NCBI RefSeq assembly: GCF_018070345.1
Contig: NZ_JAGPXX010000004.1
Location: 186,001-250,000 of the forward strand
DNA length: 64,000 bases
DNA from: Streptomyces sp. F63
GTDB lineage: Bacteria > Actinomycetota > Actinomycetes > Streptomycetales > Streptomycetaceae
Reading direction: 5' to 3'
Under the pieces are notes generated by a model that worked only from the letters and a program-made list of their open reading frames with translations, ran no database searches and was not told the origin of the DNA. Shown here in pieces: positions 19,368-30,598 of the stretch. A program made the position numbers and the translations under genes. Every line of letters starts with the position of its first letter. Position 1 is the first letter of the stretch.

Positions 19368-19904
19368 TTAGCCCTCCCGCTGGGCCAGCCGCAGGAGGTG
19401 GTCCGCGAGGGCCTGGCCGCCCACCGGATCGCGGCTGATCAGCAGCAGGGTGTCGTCGCCCGCGATGGTGCCGAGGATGTCGTGCACCTCGGCCTGGTCG
19501 ATGGCCGAGGCCAGGAACTGCGCGGCGCCCGGCGGGGTGCGCAGGACGACCAGATTCGCCGACGCCTCGGCGGAGATGAGGAGTTCCCCGGCCAGCCGCG
19601 CCATCCGCTCCTCCTTCACCGACTCCCCCAGCGGCGCCTGCGGGGTGCGGAATCCGCCCTCCGACGGCACCGCGTAGATCAGCTCCCCGTTCGCGCTGCG
19701 GATCTTCACCGCGCCGAGTTCGTCGAGATCGCGGGAGAGCGTCGCCTGGGTGACGCTCAGCCCGTCGTCGGCGAGAAGCCGGGCGAGCTGGCTCTGGGAG
19801 CGCACCGGCCGGCGGTTGAGGATGTCGACGATCCGCCGGTGGCGGGCCGTACGGGTGTGCGGTACGGCCGGCCCGCCGTGCTCGGTGTCCTGCGCCTGGC
19901 TCAT
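19368..19904 (-). CDS. argR: Arginine repressor
   Basis: A 178-residue hexameric transcription factor that senses arginine. The N-terminal winged helix-turn-helix is visible at [24 protein letters not shown] and [18 protein letters not shown]. The C-terminal oligomerisation and arginine-binding domain contains [29 protein letters not shown] and the GDDT-type arginine-contact motif. The ATG at 19904 is five bases from the argD stop and the site GGAGA lies in the argD end, so the gene is the last of the argC operon. It should repress this operon and argGH. Confidence 0.97.
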   Translation of the reverse strand: MSQAQDTEHGGPAVPHTRTARHRRIVDILNRRPVRSQSQLARLLADDGLSVTQATLSRDLDELGAVKIRSANGELIYAVPSEGGFRTPQAPLGESVKEERMARLAGELLISAEASANLVVLRTPPGAAQFLASAIDQAEVHDILGTIAGDDTLLLISRDPVGGQALADHLLRLAQREG

Positions 19905-19909
19905 GGTGG

Positions 19910-21156
<1,247 letters not shown>

Positions 21157-21160
<4 letters not shown>

Positions 21161-22062
21161 GCCGTCTTCCCCTCCGCGTCGGGCACGACCATCGTGCCGA
21201 TGCCTTCGTCCGTGAAGATCTCCAGCAGGATCGAGTGCTGCACCCGGCCGTCGATGACGCGCGCGGTGTTGACACCGTTCCGCACGGCGTGCAGGCAGCC
21301 CTCCATCTTGGGGACCATGCCGCTGGCCAGGTCCGGCAGCAGCTTCTCCAGTTCCGTGGCGGTGAGCCTGCTGATCACCTCGTCGCTGTCCGGCCAGTCC
21401 TCGTAGAGGCCCTCGACGTCGGTGAGCACCATCAGCGTCTCGGCGCCGAGCGCGGCGGCGAGCGCGGCCGCGGCGGTGTCGGCGTTGACGTTGTAGACGT
21501 GCTGGTCGTCGGCGCTGCGGGCGATGGAGGAGATGACGGGGATGCGCCCGTCGTCCAGCAGCGCCCGGATGGCACCCGCCTCGATCCCGGTGATGTCGCC
21601 CACCCGGCCGATGTCCACGCTCTCGCCGTCGACCTCGGCGTAGCGCTTGACGGCCGTCATGGTGTGGGCGTCCTCGCCGGTCATGCCGACGGCCAGCGGA
21701 CCGTGCCGGTTGAGCAGCCCGACCAGCTCGCGCTGCACCTGCCCGGCGAGGACCATCCGGACGACGTCCATCGCCTCGGGGGTGGTGACGCGCAGCCCGG
21801 CCTTGAACTCCGAGACCAGGCCGAGCTTGTCGAGGTGCGCGGTGATCTGCGGGCCGCCGCCGTGCACGACGACCGGCTTGAGGCCGGCGTGCCGGAGGAA
21901 GACCACGTCCTGGGCGAAGGCGGCCTTCAGCTCCTCGTCGACCATGGCGTTCCCGCCGAACTTGATGACGACGGTCTTGCCGTGGTGACGGGTGAGCCAG
22001 GGCAGCGCCTCGATGAGGGTCTGCGCTTTGGGGAGGGCGGTGTGCTTCCGCGTGGTGCTCAT
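21157..22062 (-). CDS. argB: Acetylglutamate kinase
   Basis: A 301-residue amino acid kinase that phosphorylates N-acetylglutamate, the committed and arginine-sensitive step. It shows [40 protein letters not shown] and [14 protein letters not shown], then [16 protein letters not shown]. The N-terminal helix ([12 protein letters not shown]) associated with arginine-inhibited hexameric forms is present. The ATG overlaps the argJ stop by four bases (ATGA), and the stop overlaps argD, so the operon is translationally coupled. Confidence 0.97.
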
Positions 22063-23219
22063 GAGGAGTAGGCGCTGTTCTCGTGGACGTAGTCGGCGGT
22101 CAGGTCGTTGGTCCAGATGACGGCCGACTCGGCGCCCGCGGCCAGGTCGGCGGTGATGCGGACCTCGCGGTAGCGCATGTCGACCAGCTCGCGGTCCTCG
22201 CCCACGGAGCCGTCCCGGCAGACCCAGACGCCGTTGATGGCGACGTTGAGGCGGTCCGGCTCGAAAACGGCGGAGGTGGTGCCGATCGCGGAGAGCACCC
22301 GGCCCCAGTTGGGGTCCTCGCCGTGCACGGCGCACTTGAGGAGGTTGTTCCGGGCGATGGAGCGGCCGACCTCGACGGCGTCGTCCTCGCTCGCGGCGTT
22401 CACCACCTCGATGCGGATGTCCTTGGAGGCGCCCTCCGCGTCGCCGATGAGCTGCCGGGCCAGGTCGGCGCAGACGGCGCGGACGGCCTCGGCGAACTCC
22501 TCGTAGCCGGGGGCCGCGCCGGAGGCTCCGGAGGCCAGCAGCAGCACGGTGTCGTTGGTGGACATGCAGCCGTCGGAGTCGATCCGGTCGAACGTGGTGC
22601 GGGTGGCGGCCCGCAGCGCCTTGTCGAGCTCGGGCTGCGCCACGTCGGCGTCGGTGGTGAGGACGACGAGCATGGTGGCCAGGCCGGGGGCCAGCATGCC
22701 CGCGCCCTTGGCCATGCCGCCGACGGTCCAGCCGTCCGGGCTCTCCACGACGGCGGTCTTGTGCACGGAGTCGGTGGTCTTGATGGCGAGGGCGGCCTTC
22801 TCCCCGCCGTGCGCGGAGAGCTGCGCGACGGCCGTGCCGATGCCCGGCAGCAGCTTGTCCATCGGGAGGCGGATGCCGATGAGCCCGGTGGAGCAGACGG
22901 CCACCTCGCCGGGGCTGAACTCCTCGCCCAGCGCCTCGGCGGTCTTCTCGGCCGTCAGGTGGGTGTCCTGGAAGCCGAGCGGGCCGGTGCAGGCGTTGGC
23001 GCCGCCGGAGTTGAGGATCACGGCGGAGACCTGACCGCCCTTGACGACCTGCTCCGACCAGATGACGGGGGCGGCCTTGACGCGGTTGGCGGTGAAGACC
23101 CCCGCGGCCGCCAGGCGCGGCCCGTGGTTGACGACCAGTGCCAGGTCCGGGTCACCGCTCTCCTTGATGCCGGCGGCGACCCCCGCCGCCGTGAAGCCCT
23201 TGGCTGCCGTCACGCTCAC
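22059..23219 (-). CDS. argJ: Bifunctional glutamate N-acetyltransferase / ornithine acetyltransferase
   Basis: A 386-residue enzyme that recycles the acetyl group from N-acetylornithine to glutamate. It is made as a precursor that cuts itself before a Thr; the site is visible in [17 protein letters not shown] (between Ala and Thr of LATML). Other landmarks are [49 protein letters not shown] and [13 protein letters not shown]. The start is GTG at 23219 with GGAGA upstream; a second GTG two codons on is possible. It lies 70 bp downstream of argC. Confidence 0.97.
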   Translation of the reverse strand: MSVTAAKGFTAAGVAAGIKESGDPDLALVVNHGPRLAAAGVFTANRVKAAPVIWSEQVVKGGQVSAVILNSGGANACTGPLGFQDTHLTAEKTAEALGEEFSPGEVAVCSTGLIGIRLPMDKLLPGIGTAVAQLSAHGGEKAALAIKTTDSVHKTAVVESPDGWTVGGMAKGAGMLAPGLATMLVVLTTDADVAQPELDKALRAATRTTFDRIDSDGCMSTNDTVLLLASGASGAAPGYEEFAEAVRAVCADLARQLIGDAEGASKDIRIEVVNAASEDDAVEVGRSIARNNLLKCAVHGEDPNWGRVLSAIGTTSAVFEPDRLNVAINGVWVCRDGSVGEDRELVDMRYREVRITADLAAGAESAVIWTNDLTADYVHENSAYSS

Positions 23220-23289
23220 TGCGTCTCCGTCTCTTCCGTGGTGGTGTCCGCGCCGGCCGCCGCCGCTGCCGCGGTGGCGTGCGCCCCGC

Positions 23290-24372
<1,083 letters not shown>

Positions 24373-24586
24373 AACGCCGGACACCCCCTGGACCACGGAG
24401 GCCGGGGCGGCGGCCGGAGGGCCGAAGGCCGGAGATCCGAGGGCGACGGGGAGCCTCCGGGGCCGCGCCCATCGGGATCCGGCACAGCCCAGCGGCGTTT
24501 TCGGACATCTCCCCCACGCGCCGGAACCTCCCACCGGTGCCGGTCCGTCTGTCACAGCGGTACGTCAGGGGGGACGGACCACGGGG

Positions 24587-25603
24587 GTGGGTGACATGCT
24601 GCGGATCGGCTTCGGCACGGACGACCTCAACCGGCTCCGGGTGGCGGGGACCGGTGACTTCATGTGGGACGTGGTCCTCAGCCTGCAACTGCTGCAGAAC
24701 CGGCACGCCGCCCTGGCCTTCGACCCCTGGCGGAAGCAGGTCCGCGAGGCGCTGGCACGGGCGGGGCTGACCCGGACGACCCGGGCCCTGATGGAGCTGT
24801 GCCCGTGCGCCCCCTACTTCCCGGACTTCCTCACCCCCGGACGCGGCACAGCCGATCCGAACACCGGGCTGGACGCCGTCCTCTCCACCCCCGCACGGCG
24901 TCTGCGGCAGGAACTCACCCGGCTCTACGGGAACCGGCCGGTGCCCCCGGGCGCCCGCCGGCTCGCCGAGGGCGGGCGCGAGGTGCTGCACCGGCTGGGG
25001 ACGGCGGTGCGCCGCTATCACGCGGTGGCCGTGGCGCCCTACAAGGCGGCCATCGACCGCGCCGTCGACGAGGACCGCTCGGCGCGCGCCGACTCCGCCC
25101 TCGCCTCCGGCGCAGAGGGACTGCTGACCGGCTACCAGCCGGAGCTCACCTGGCGGGACGGCCGGATCGAGTGCGGCTACCCCTTCAGCCGGACGCTGGA
25201 GCTGAACGGCCGCCCGCTGACGCTGGTCCCGTCGTTCTTCTGCACCCGCCGGCCCATCACCCTGGCCGACCCGGAACTTCCACCGGTGCTCGTCCATCCG
25301 CTTCCGCCGGCGCCCGGCTGGGTGACGGACGCCGGCCGGGAGCCCGGCTCCGCCGACCGGCTGCACCGGCTTCTCGGGCTCAACCGGGCCAGGGCACTGG
25401 AGTCACTCGGCCGGCCGATGTCCACCAGCGGGATCGCCGCCACGCTCCGGCTCTCTCCCGCCAGTGCGAGCCGGCACGCCGCGGTGCTGCGCGAAGCCGG
25501 ACTGATCAGCTCCTTCCGCCACGGGCACAGCGTGCTGCACCGGCGGACGGCGCTGGGAGAGGCCCTCCTCAAGGGCCTGTACGGGGACGACAGCACACGG
25601 TGA
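24587..25603 (+). CDS. ArsR-type winged-helix transcriptional regulator with large N-terminal domain
   Basis: A 338-residue protein. Residues 1-240 form a helical domain of unknown ligand (FMWDVVLSLQLLQNRHAALAFDPWR, YFPDFLTPGRG, a strand-rich EC..YPFSRTLELNGRPLTLVPSFFCTRRP part). Residues 255-330 are an ArsR-like winged helix (RALESLGRPMSTSGIAATLRLSPASASRHAAVLREAGLI, with SSFRHGHSVLHRRTALGEALL as the wing). This layout is common for regulators next to secondary-metabolite or peptide genes in Streptomyces. The start may be GTG 24587 or ATG 24596. A hairpin overlaps its stop. Confidence 0.85.
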   Translation: MGDMLRIGFGTDDLNRLRVAGTGDFMWDVVLSLQLLQNRHAALAFDPWRKQVREALARAGLTRTTRALMELCPCAPYFPDFLTPGRGTADPNTGLDAVLSTPARRLRQELTRLYGNRPVPPGARRLAEGGREVLHRLGTAVRRYHAVAVAPYKAAIDRAVDEDRSARADSALASGAEGLLTGYQPELTWRDGRIECGYPFSRTLELNGRPLTLVPSFFCTRRPITLADPELPPVLVHPLPPAPGWVTDAGREPGSADRLHRLLGLNRARALESLGRPMSTSGIAATLRLSPASASRHAAVLREAGLISSFRHGHSVLHRRTALGEALLKGLYGDDSTR

Positions 25604-25649
25604 GGCGCCTGCCCCGGACGGCCTCGTCCTCCCGGGGCAGGCGCTTCAC
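25600..25649. terminator. Bidirectional terminator overlapping the regulator stop codon
   Basis: GCGCCTGCCCCGG (25605-25617) pairs exactly with 25632-25644, and the flanks GTGAG/TTCAC extend the stem. It lies between the convergent regulator and secreted-protein genes. Confidence 0.75.
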
Positions 25650-25662
25650 CGTGCGTCGCGCA

Positions 25663-26175
25663 TCAGCAGTTCTTGATCTTCCAGACCGGGGTCCAGTTGT
25701 ACGAGGTGCTGCCGTCCAGGGCGATCGACGTCTTGATGACCCCGCCGCTGGAGTTGTAGAAGTACGCCCTCGTGCCGGTGGTCTGGTTGTTGACGTAGCC
25801 GCCGTACCCGTTCCAGTAGGACAGCGAGTAGGTACGGCACACGTACAGGTCGAACACCTTCCACCTGCCGACGACCGGGTCCCACACGCGGGTGCACAGG
25901 CGGCCGTAGGAGCAGGTGTAGTCGTTGCCCGACGAGACATAGCGGATGCGTTCGGCGGCCGGCGAGACCTGCGGCGACGACGCCATCGCACCGGCGTCCG
26001 CCCGCGGGCCCACCGGGGCCGGCGGTGCCGTCTGCACCCGGCCGGCCCCCGGCCGCTCGGCGGGGCCGGCGGCCGGAGCGGCCCCCGACGCCTGCGCCGG
26101 TGCCGCGGCCAGCAGCGTGCCGGTGGCCAGCCCCACTGCCGCGACGAGCCCCGCCGCCTTTCGACGTGTCTGCAT
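25663..26175 (-). CDS. Secreted peptidase-inhibitor-like protein (I36 / crystallin-like fold)
   Basis: A 170-residue protein with a signal peptide (RRKAAGLVAAVGLATGTLLAAAPAQA) and an Ala/Pro-rich pro-region. The mature C-terminal 90 residues contain GNDYTCSYGRLCTRVWD, LYVCRTYSLSYWNGYGGYVNNQTTGTRAYFYN and end in KIKNC: four cysteines and repeated aromatic strands that resemble the small beta/gamma-crystallin-like fold of Streptomyces metalloproteinase inhibitors (family I36). The inhibitory role is inferred; killer-toxin-like or bacteriocin relatives share the fold. ATG with GGAGGA six bases upstream. Confidence 0.75.
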   Translation of the reverse strand: MQTRRKAAGLVAAVGLATGTLLAAAPAQASGAAPAAGPAERPGAGRVQTAPPAPVGPRADAGAMASSPQVSPAAERIRYVSSGNDYTCSYGRLCTRVWDPVVGRWKVFDLYVCRTYSLSYWNGYGGYVNNQTTGTRAYFYNSSGGVIKTSIALDGSTSYNWTPVWKIKNC

Positions 26176-26356
26176 CTGAGTTCCTCCGTGATGTCGGACG
26201 GTGAACCGTGCGGAACTCATCGTGGAGGTCCCCCGCCCCGCGGGCGGAACATTCGACGGATACGCAAACACAGGCCGCGGTTCCGGATCGGGCGGGTCTC
26301 CGGACCACATCCCTCCTGCTCCCCTGCCGGACGGTGCCGGACGGTGCCGGACGCCG

Positions 26357-26767
26357 TCAGGGACGCGGCCGGCCGGGCTCGGCGTCCCGGGCCGCGTGCT
26401 CCTTCTTCTCCCGGAGGCGTGCCGCTTCCCTCCGGACCTCGGCCTGCGTGGCACGTTCCTGCCGCAGCCACTCGGGTGCGTCCCGCTTCAGCGCCTCGAT
26501 CTGCTCCGTCGTCAGGGCTTCCGTGACGCCGCCGCGGGCGAGACCCGAGATCGAGACGCCCAGCTTCGCCGCGACCACCGGCCGGGGGTGCGGGCCATCG
26601 CGCCGCAGTTCCCGCAGCCACTCCGGCGGGTCGGCCCGCAGCGCGTTCAGCTCGCCGCGCGAGACCACGCCCTCCTGGAACTCGGCGGGGGTGGCCCGGA
26701 GGTACACACCCAGCTTCTTCGCCGCGGTCGCGGGCTTCATCGTCTGGGTGTTCTGGTGCGACGTCAT
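26357..26767 (-). CDS. DUF5997 family protein
   Basis: A 136-residue protein matching the actinobacterial DUF5997 family: TMKPATAAKKLGVYL, ATPAEFQEGVVSRGELNAL, then two related EWLR repeats (PPEWLRELRRDGPHPRPVVAAKLGVSISGLARGG and APEWLRQERA), ending in a charged helix. Its helix-turn-helix-like KLGVSISGLARGGV segment suggests nucleic-acid binding but this is not established. It is divergent from, and only about 60 bp from, the LysR-like gene, an association usual for this family. The much longer open frame upstream is a shadow of the repeat region. Confidence 0.88.
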   Translation of the reverse strand: MTSHQNTQTMKPATAAKKLGVYLRATPAEFQEGVVSRGELNALRADPPEWLRELRRDGPHPRPVVAAKLGVSISGLARGGVTEALTTEQIEALKRDAPEWLRQERATQAEVRREAARLREKKEHAARDAEPGRPRP

Positions 26768-26827
26768 GCCGTCAAGGGTAACGAGCGCGTGCGATGGCCC
26801 CGACCACGGCCCGGTAGCCTGGCCCGC

Positions 26828-27682
26828 GTGACAGGCTCGGTGACAGGCGCGGAAGACCCTGAGGATCCCCCTTCGTTCCGGCTCGCGTATGTCCCGGGCG
26901 TGACGCCGGCGAAGTGGGTGCGGATCTGGCGGGAGCGGCTGCCCGCGGTGCCGCTGGACCTCGTCCCGGTGCCCGCCGCCGGCGCGGCGGACGTCCTGCG
27001 GGACGGCGGCGCCGACGCCGGCTTCCTGCGGCTGCCGGCCGACCGCACGGACCTCCACGCGATCCCCCTCTACACCGAGACCACCGTGGTGGTGGTCCCG
27101 AAGGACCACGTCGTGACGGCGGCCGACGAGGTGGCGCCCGGAGATCTCGCCGACGAGATCGTGCTGCACCCTCTCGACGACACCCTCGCCTGGGAGGGCC
27201 TCCCGGGGCAGCCCGCGAAGGAGCGCCCCGCCACCACGGCCGACGCCGTCGAACTGGTGGCCGCCGGGGTGGGTCTGCTCGTCGTCCCGCAGTCCCTCGC
27301 CCGGCTCCACCACCGCCGGGACCTCACCTACCGGCCGCTCACGGACGCCCCGCAGTCGCGCGTCGCGCTGTCGTGGCGCGAGGACGCCACCACCGACCTG
27401 GTCGAACAGTTCATCGGCATCGTCCGCGGGCGGACGGTCAACAGCACACGGGGCCGGCCGGCCCCGGCCCCGGCCCCGGCCCCGGCGAAGGACAAGCGCG
27501 GCGACGCCAAGGGCGGCACACGGCGGGCGCCGGCGGCCGGCAAGCAGGCCGGCAAACCGGCCCGGACAACGACGGGGAAGACGGCCGGGAGGGCCGCCGG
27601 AAAGACCGCCGGGAAGAACCCGCGGGGCGGTTCCGGCGGCACCAGGGGCGGCAAGCGCGGCCGGCCCCGCCGCCGCTCGTAG
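26828..27682 (+). CDS. LysR-type substrate-binding domain protein without helix-turn-helix, with basic H1-like tail
   Basis: A 284-residue protein. Residues 12-210 form a LysR-type periplasmic-binding fold (FRLAYVPGVTPAKWVRIWRERLP, DGGADAGFLRLP, IPLYTETTVVVVPKDH, AVELVAAGVGLLVVPQSLARLHHRRDL). The normal N-terminal DNA-binding helix-turn-helix is absent; only 12 residues precede the domain. Residues 215-284 are a Lys/Arg/Gly/Ala tail with repeated AGK and TAG units, like histone H1. Such HTH-less proteins paired with DUF5997 occur across Streptomyces. DNA binding through the tail, or partnership with DUF5997, is an inference. GTG at 26828; a GTG at 26840 is also possible. Confidence 0.82.
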   Translation: MTGSVTGAEDPEDPPSFRLAYVPGVTPAKWVRIWRERLPAVPLDLVPVPAAGAADVLRDGGADAGFLRLPADRTDLHAIPLYTETTVVVVPKDHVVTAADEVAPGDLADEIVLHPLDDTLAWEGLPGQPAKERPATTADAVELVAAGVGLLVVPQSLARLHHRRDLTYRPLTDAPQSRVALSWREDATTDLVEQFIGIVRGRTVNSTRGRPAPAPAPAPAKDKRGDAKGGTRRAPAAGKQAGKPARTTTGKTAGRAAGKTAGKNPRGGSGGTRGGKRGRPRRRS

Positions 27683-28169
27683 CCCGGGCCGGCAAGGTGG
27701 CCGCGGCGTGCGGCAGCCGGCGCCGGACCGTCGTCCGGGCGCCACCGCACCGCCACGCCACCGCACCGCCACGCCACCGCACCGCCGCGCCACCACGCCA
27801 CCGCACCGCCGCGCCACCACGCCACCGCACCGCCGCGCCACCACGCCACCGCACCGCCGCGCCGCCGCACCGCCGCTGCGGCGCACCGCCGCGCACCCGG
27901 CCGGCCGGGTGCGCGAGCCGTACGGCCGCACCGCGCACGGCCGCGGGATCGACGGTCGGCGGGACCCGGCCCCGCCTTGTCCCACCCACCCCCGGCCCCC
28001 GGCTCCGCCGGACCCGGCCCCGCGCGGGCCCGTCCGGACCGTCCCGACCGCGCGGCGGAAAAAACTCCGGAGAAAATCCCGCCCTGGGTGTCGATCCGGC
28101 CGTCTCCCGTTCGACGTACCGGTGAGAGGCGGGGAAGGGCCCCGTCCGTCCGACCGAGGAGCAGCCACC
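27683..28169. other. Intergenic region dominated by GCCACCGCACC repeats
   Basis: 487 bp between two plus-strand genes. It contains the tandem array at 27741-27885 and then ordinary GC-rich sequence; a lone A-run (GGAAAAAACTCC near 28060) stands out. No gene is supported; the long frames crossing it on both strands are compositional. Confidence 0.6.
27741..27885. repeat. Tandem array of 16-bp and 24-bp units
   Basis: Two units of GCCACCGCACCGCCAC (27741-27772) are followed by three identical 24-bp units (27773-27844) that begin GCCACCGCACCGCC and end GCGCCACCAC, then a degenerate copy. The 24-bp unit is the 16-bp unit with an eight-base extension. Confidence 0.9.
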
Positions 28170-28526
28170 GTGCCGCGTTTCCTGACACTGATCCGCATCG
28201 ACGAGAAGAACGCCCCCGCCGAGGGCCCCAGCCCCGAACTGCAGGAGCGCATGGGCGCCCTGTTCGAGGAGATCACCAAGGCCGGGGTCATGCTCGACAC
28301 GGCCGGGCTCACTCCGACCTCCGAGGGCACCCGGGTGACCTGGTCCGGCGGGAAGATCAGCTGCACCGACGGGCCGTTCACCGAGAGCAAGGAGGTCATC
28401 GGCGGCTACTCCCTCATCCAGGCCAAGGACAAGGCCGAGGCCCTGGAGTGGGCCACGCGGTTCCTGCGGACCCACGAGGAGTACTGGACCATCACCGCCG
28501 AGGTCCGCCAGATCGCCGAGGGCTGA
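28170..28526 (+). CDS. DGPF (YCII-like) domain protein, partner of the ECF sigma factor
   Basis: A 118-residue protein of the YCII/DGPF family: RFLTLIRIDE, LFEEITKAGVMLDTAGLTPTSEGTRV, then the name-giving CTDGPFTESKEVIGGYSLIQAKDKAEALEWA and EEYWTITAEVRQI. GTG start with GAGGAG upstream. These proteins sit next to ECF42-group sigma factors, as here (58 bp upstream of one), and are thought to be part of, or a target of, its regulon. No enzyme activity is established. Confidence 0.92.
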   Translation: MPRFLTLIRIDEKNAPAEGPSPELQERMGALFEEITKAGVMLDTAGLTPTSEGTRVTWSGGKISCTDGPFTESKEVIGGYSLIQAKDKAEALEWATRFLRTHEEYWTITAEVRQIAEG

Positions 28527-28584
28527 CCCTCCCGGCGATGGTCCGGCGCGGCTTGCCCCCGCCGGGCCGCGGCTGCTCTGATGG

Positions 28585-29838
28585 GTGGCCGTGACGGCAG
28601 GGGATGCGGCCGAGACGGTCGAAGCGGTGTTCCGGATCGAGTCCGCGCGGATCACAGCCGCCGTCACCCGCGTGGTGCGGGACGTGGGCATCGCCGAGGA
28701 ACTCGCGCAGGACGCGCTGGTCGCGGCGCTGGAGCAGTGGCCGGAGTCGGGCATCCCGGACAAGCCGGGCGCCTGGCTCATGGCCACTGCCCGGCACCGC
28801 GCCATCGACCTCGTGCGCCGAAGGGAAACCTACGCGCGCAAACTCGCGGAGGTGGGGCGGACCCTGGAGGACGTGCCGCCGCCCGGCCCGGAGAACCTCG
28901 GCGACCCGGACACCATCGACGACGACCTGCTGCGCCTCATCTTCACCGCCTGCCATCCCATGCTGTCCCGGGAGGCCCGGGCCGCCCTCACGCTGCGTCT
29001 GCTCGGGGGCCTGACGACCGGCGAGATCGCCCGCGCCTTCCTCGTCCCCGAGCCGACGGTCGCCCAGCGCGTGGTGCGCGCCAAACGCACGCTCGCCAAG
29101 GCCGGCGTCCCCTTCGAGGTCCCCCGCGGCGCCGACCGGGAGGCCCGTCTCTCCTCGGTGCTGGAGGTCATCTACCTGGTCTTCAACGAGGGGTACGCGG
29201 CGACGGCCGGCGACGACCTGTGCCGGCCCGCGCTGTGTGAGGACGCGCTCCGCCTCGCCCGCGTCCTGGCCAACCTGATGCCCGCGGAGCCCGAGGTGCA
29301 GGGCCTGCTGGCGCTGCTGGAGTTCCAGGCCTCCCGCATACCGGCCCGCACGGGGCCGGACGGGGAGCCGGTGCTGCTCGCCGACCAGGACCGCTCGCGG
29401 TGGAACCGGCTGCTCATCCTCCGCGGCGCCGAGGCCCTGCTCCGCGCGGGCCGCGGCCCGTACGCCGTCCAGGCCGCGATCGCGGCCTGCCACGCGCGGG
29501 CGGTCCGCTACGAGGACACCGACTGGGCGGCGATCGCCGCGCTGTACGGGCGGCTGCTGGAGCTGATGCCCTCCCCGGTGGTCGGGCTGAACCGGGCCGT
29601 CGCCGTCTCGATGGCGGAGGGCCCGGCGGCCGGGCTGCGCCTCGTCGACGCCCTGACAGCCGAACCCGCCCTCAGGGACTACCACTTGCTGCCGAGCGTC
29701 CGCGGGGATCTGCTGCAGCGCCTGGGCCGGGACGAGGAGGCCCGAGCGGAGTTCGGGCGCGCGGCTTCCCTGACCCGCAACGCCCGGGAGCGGGACCTGC
29801 TGCTGGCGCGCGCCGCGCGCCCCGCGCAGGACGGCTGA
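28585..29838 (+). CDS. ECF sigma factor of the ECF42 type with C-terminal TPR-like extension
   Basis: A 417-residue protein. Region 2 is FRIESARITAAVTRVVRDVGIAEELAQDALVAALEQWP with AWLMATARHRAIDLVRRR; region 4 is LTLRLLGGLTTGEIARAFLVPEPTVAQRVVRAKRTLA. About 220 further residues form the helical extension typical of ECF42 (VLEVIYLVFNEGYAAT, LMPAEPEVQGLLALLEFQASR, YAVQAAIAACHARA, PVVGLNRAVAVSMAEGPAAGL). ECF42 factors lack a cognate anti-sigma factor; the extension is thought to control activity. Start GTG 28585 or GTG 28591. Operonic with the DGPF gene. Confidence 0.92.
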   Translation: MAVTAGDAAETVEAVFRIESARITAAVTRVVRDVGIAEELAQDALVAALEQWPESGIPDKPGAWLMATARHRAIDLVRRRETYARKLAEVGRTLEDVPPPGPENLGDPDTIDDDLLRLIFTACHPMLSREARAALTLRLLGGLTTGEIARAFLVPEPTVAQRVVRAKRTLAKAGVPFEVPRGADREARLSSVLEVIYLVFNEGYAATAGDDLCRPALCEDALRLARVLANLMPAEPEVQGLLALLEFQASRIPARTGPDGEPVLLADQDRSRWNRLLILRGAEALLRAGRGPYAVQAAIAACHARAVRYEDTDWAAIAALYGRLLELMPSPVVGLNRAVAVSMAEGPAAGLRLVDALTAEPALRDYHLLPSVRGDLLQRLGRDEEARAEFGRAASLTRNARERDLLLARAARPAQDG

Positions 29839-29904
29839 ACCGGCGGAACGGCGGCGGGGACCGCCGCGTGCGCCGGGCTCCCCGCACCCACCGGCCTCCC
29901 CGGC

Positions 29905-30573
29905 TCACCGCTGCCGCGGCACCATCCTGGCGCGGCGCCGCACGATCCACGCGGCCATGCCGAGGACCAGACCGGTGGACGTCAGCAGAGCGCCGAGGAT
30001 CGCGACGGCGCCCGGCAACAGCAGCGCCGACGGGCCGTCGTCCAGGACCCGGCCGCGCACCGTGCTCGCCGCGACCGTGCCCTGCCGGCCGTCGTCGAGG
30101 TGGTAGCGGGAGTCCGCCGCGTTGGCGCGGTAGTCGCCGAGCACGAACAGCCGGCCCTCGGGGACCTTCACGTCGTAGGTCTTGCCCGGCGCGCCGACGG
30201 GGTCGTCCTCCAGGACGTACGGCTCCGCGAGCGGCTCGCCGTTGACCGAGACCTGGCCCCCCTCGCAGCAGGACACCCGGTCGCCGCCGGTGCCGATGAC
30301 CCGTTCCATCACCAGCTGCCCGCCGGGGGCCCACTTCTTGTCCTGGAAGAGGACGACGTCGCCGGCGCGCACCCCGGACCCGTCGGTGCGCTCCGCCACG
30401 ATGAGGTCGCCGCGCCGGTGGGTCGGCGCCATGTGGTCGCTGGAGATGATGGTGGTGATGTAGTCGGCGCGGAGCCAGGCCACCCCCGCCGCCAAGGTGC
30501 CCAGGCCGGCCACGATCAGGGCCAGAGCGGCGATCGCCAGTCTCCGGCCGGGTCTTCCGTCCGCGTCGCGCAC
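29905..30573 (-). CDS. S26 signal-peptidase-like membrane protein lacking the catalytic Ser and Lys
   Basis: A 222-residue paralogue of type I signal peptidase. It has an N-terminal membrane segment (residues 11-33), box B as SSDHMAPTHRRGDLI, box C/D as GDVVLF and QLVMERVIGTGGDRV, box E as LGDYRANAADSRY, and a C-terminal membrane segment. In active enzymes the residue before the box-B Met is the catalytic Ser and the residue before the box-D Arg is the catalytic Lys; here they are His47 and Glu90. The frame is otherwise intact, so it looks maintained. Ser44 or Ser45 could conceivably substitute. It may bind rather than cut signal peptides. GTG start with GGAGA upstream. Confidence 0.85.
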   Translation of the reverse strand: MRDADGRPGRRLAIAALALIVAGLGTLAAGVAWLRADYITTIISSDHMAPTHRRGDLIVAERTDGSGVRAGDVVLFQDKKWAPGGQLVMERVIGTGGDRVSCCEGGQVSVNGEPLAEPYVLEDDPVGAPGKTYDVKVPEGRLFVLGDYRANAADSRYHLDDGRQGTVAASTVRGRVLDDGPSALLLPGAVAILGALLTSTGLVLGMAAWIVRRRARMVPRQR

Positions 30574-30598
30574 AGTGCTGTTCTCCGTTGTGTCGTGT

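Noticed and set aside
24587..26175. A peptide-antibiotic cluster formed by the ArsR-type regulator and the secreted inhibitor-like protein
   Set aside because: The genes are convergent with a terminator between them, and no biosynthetic or export gene is linked.
27741..27885. A regular 24-bp array that looks like a CRISPR
   Set aside because: Units are directly adjacent with no unique spacers, and no cas gene is in the window.
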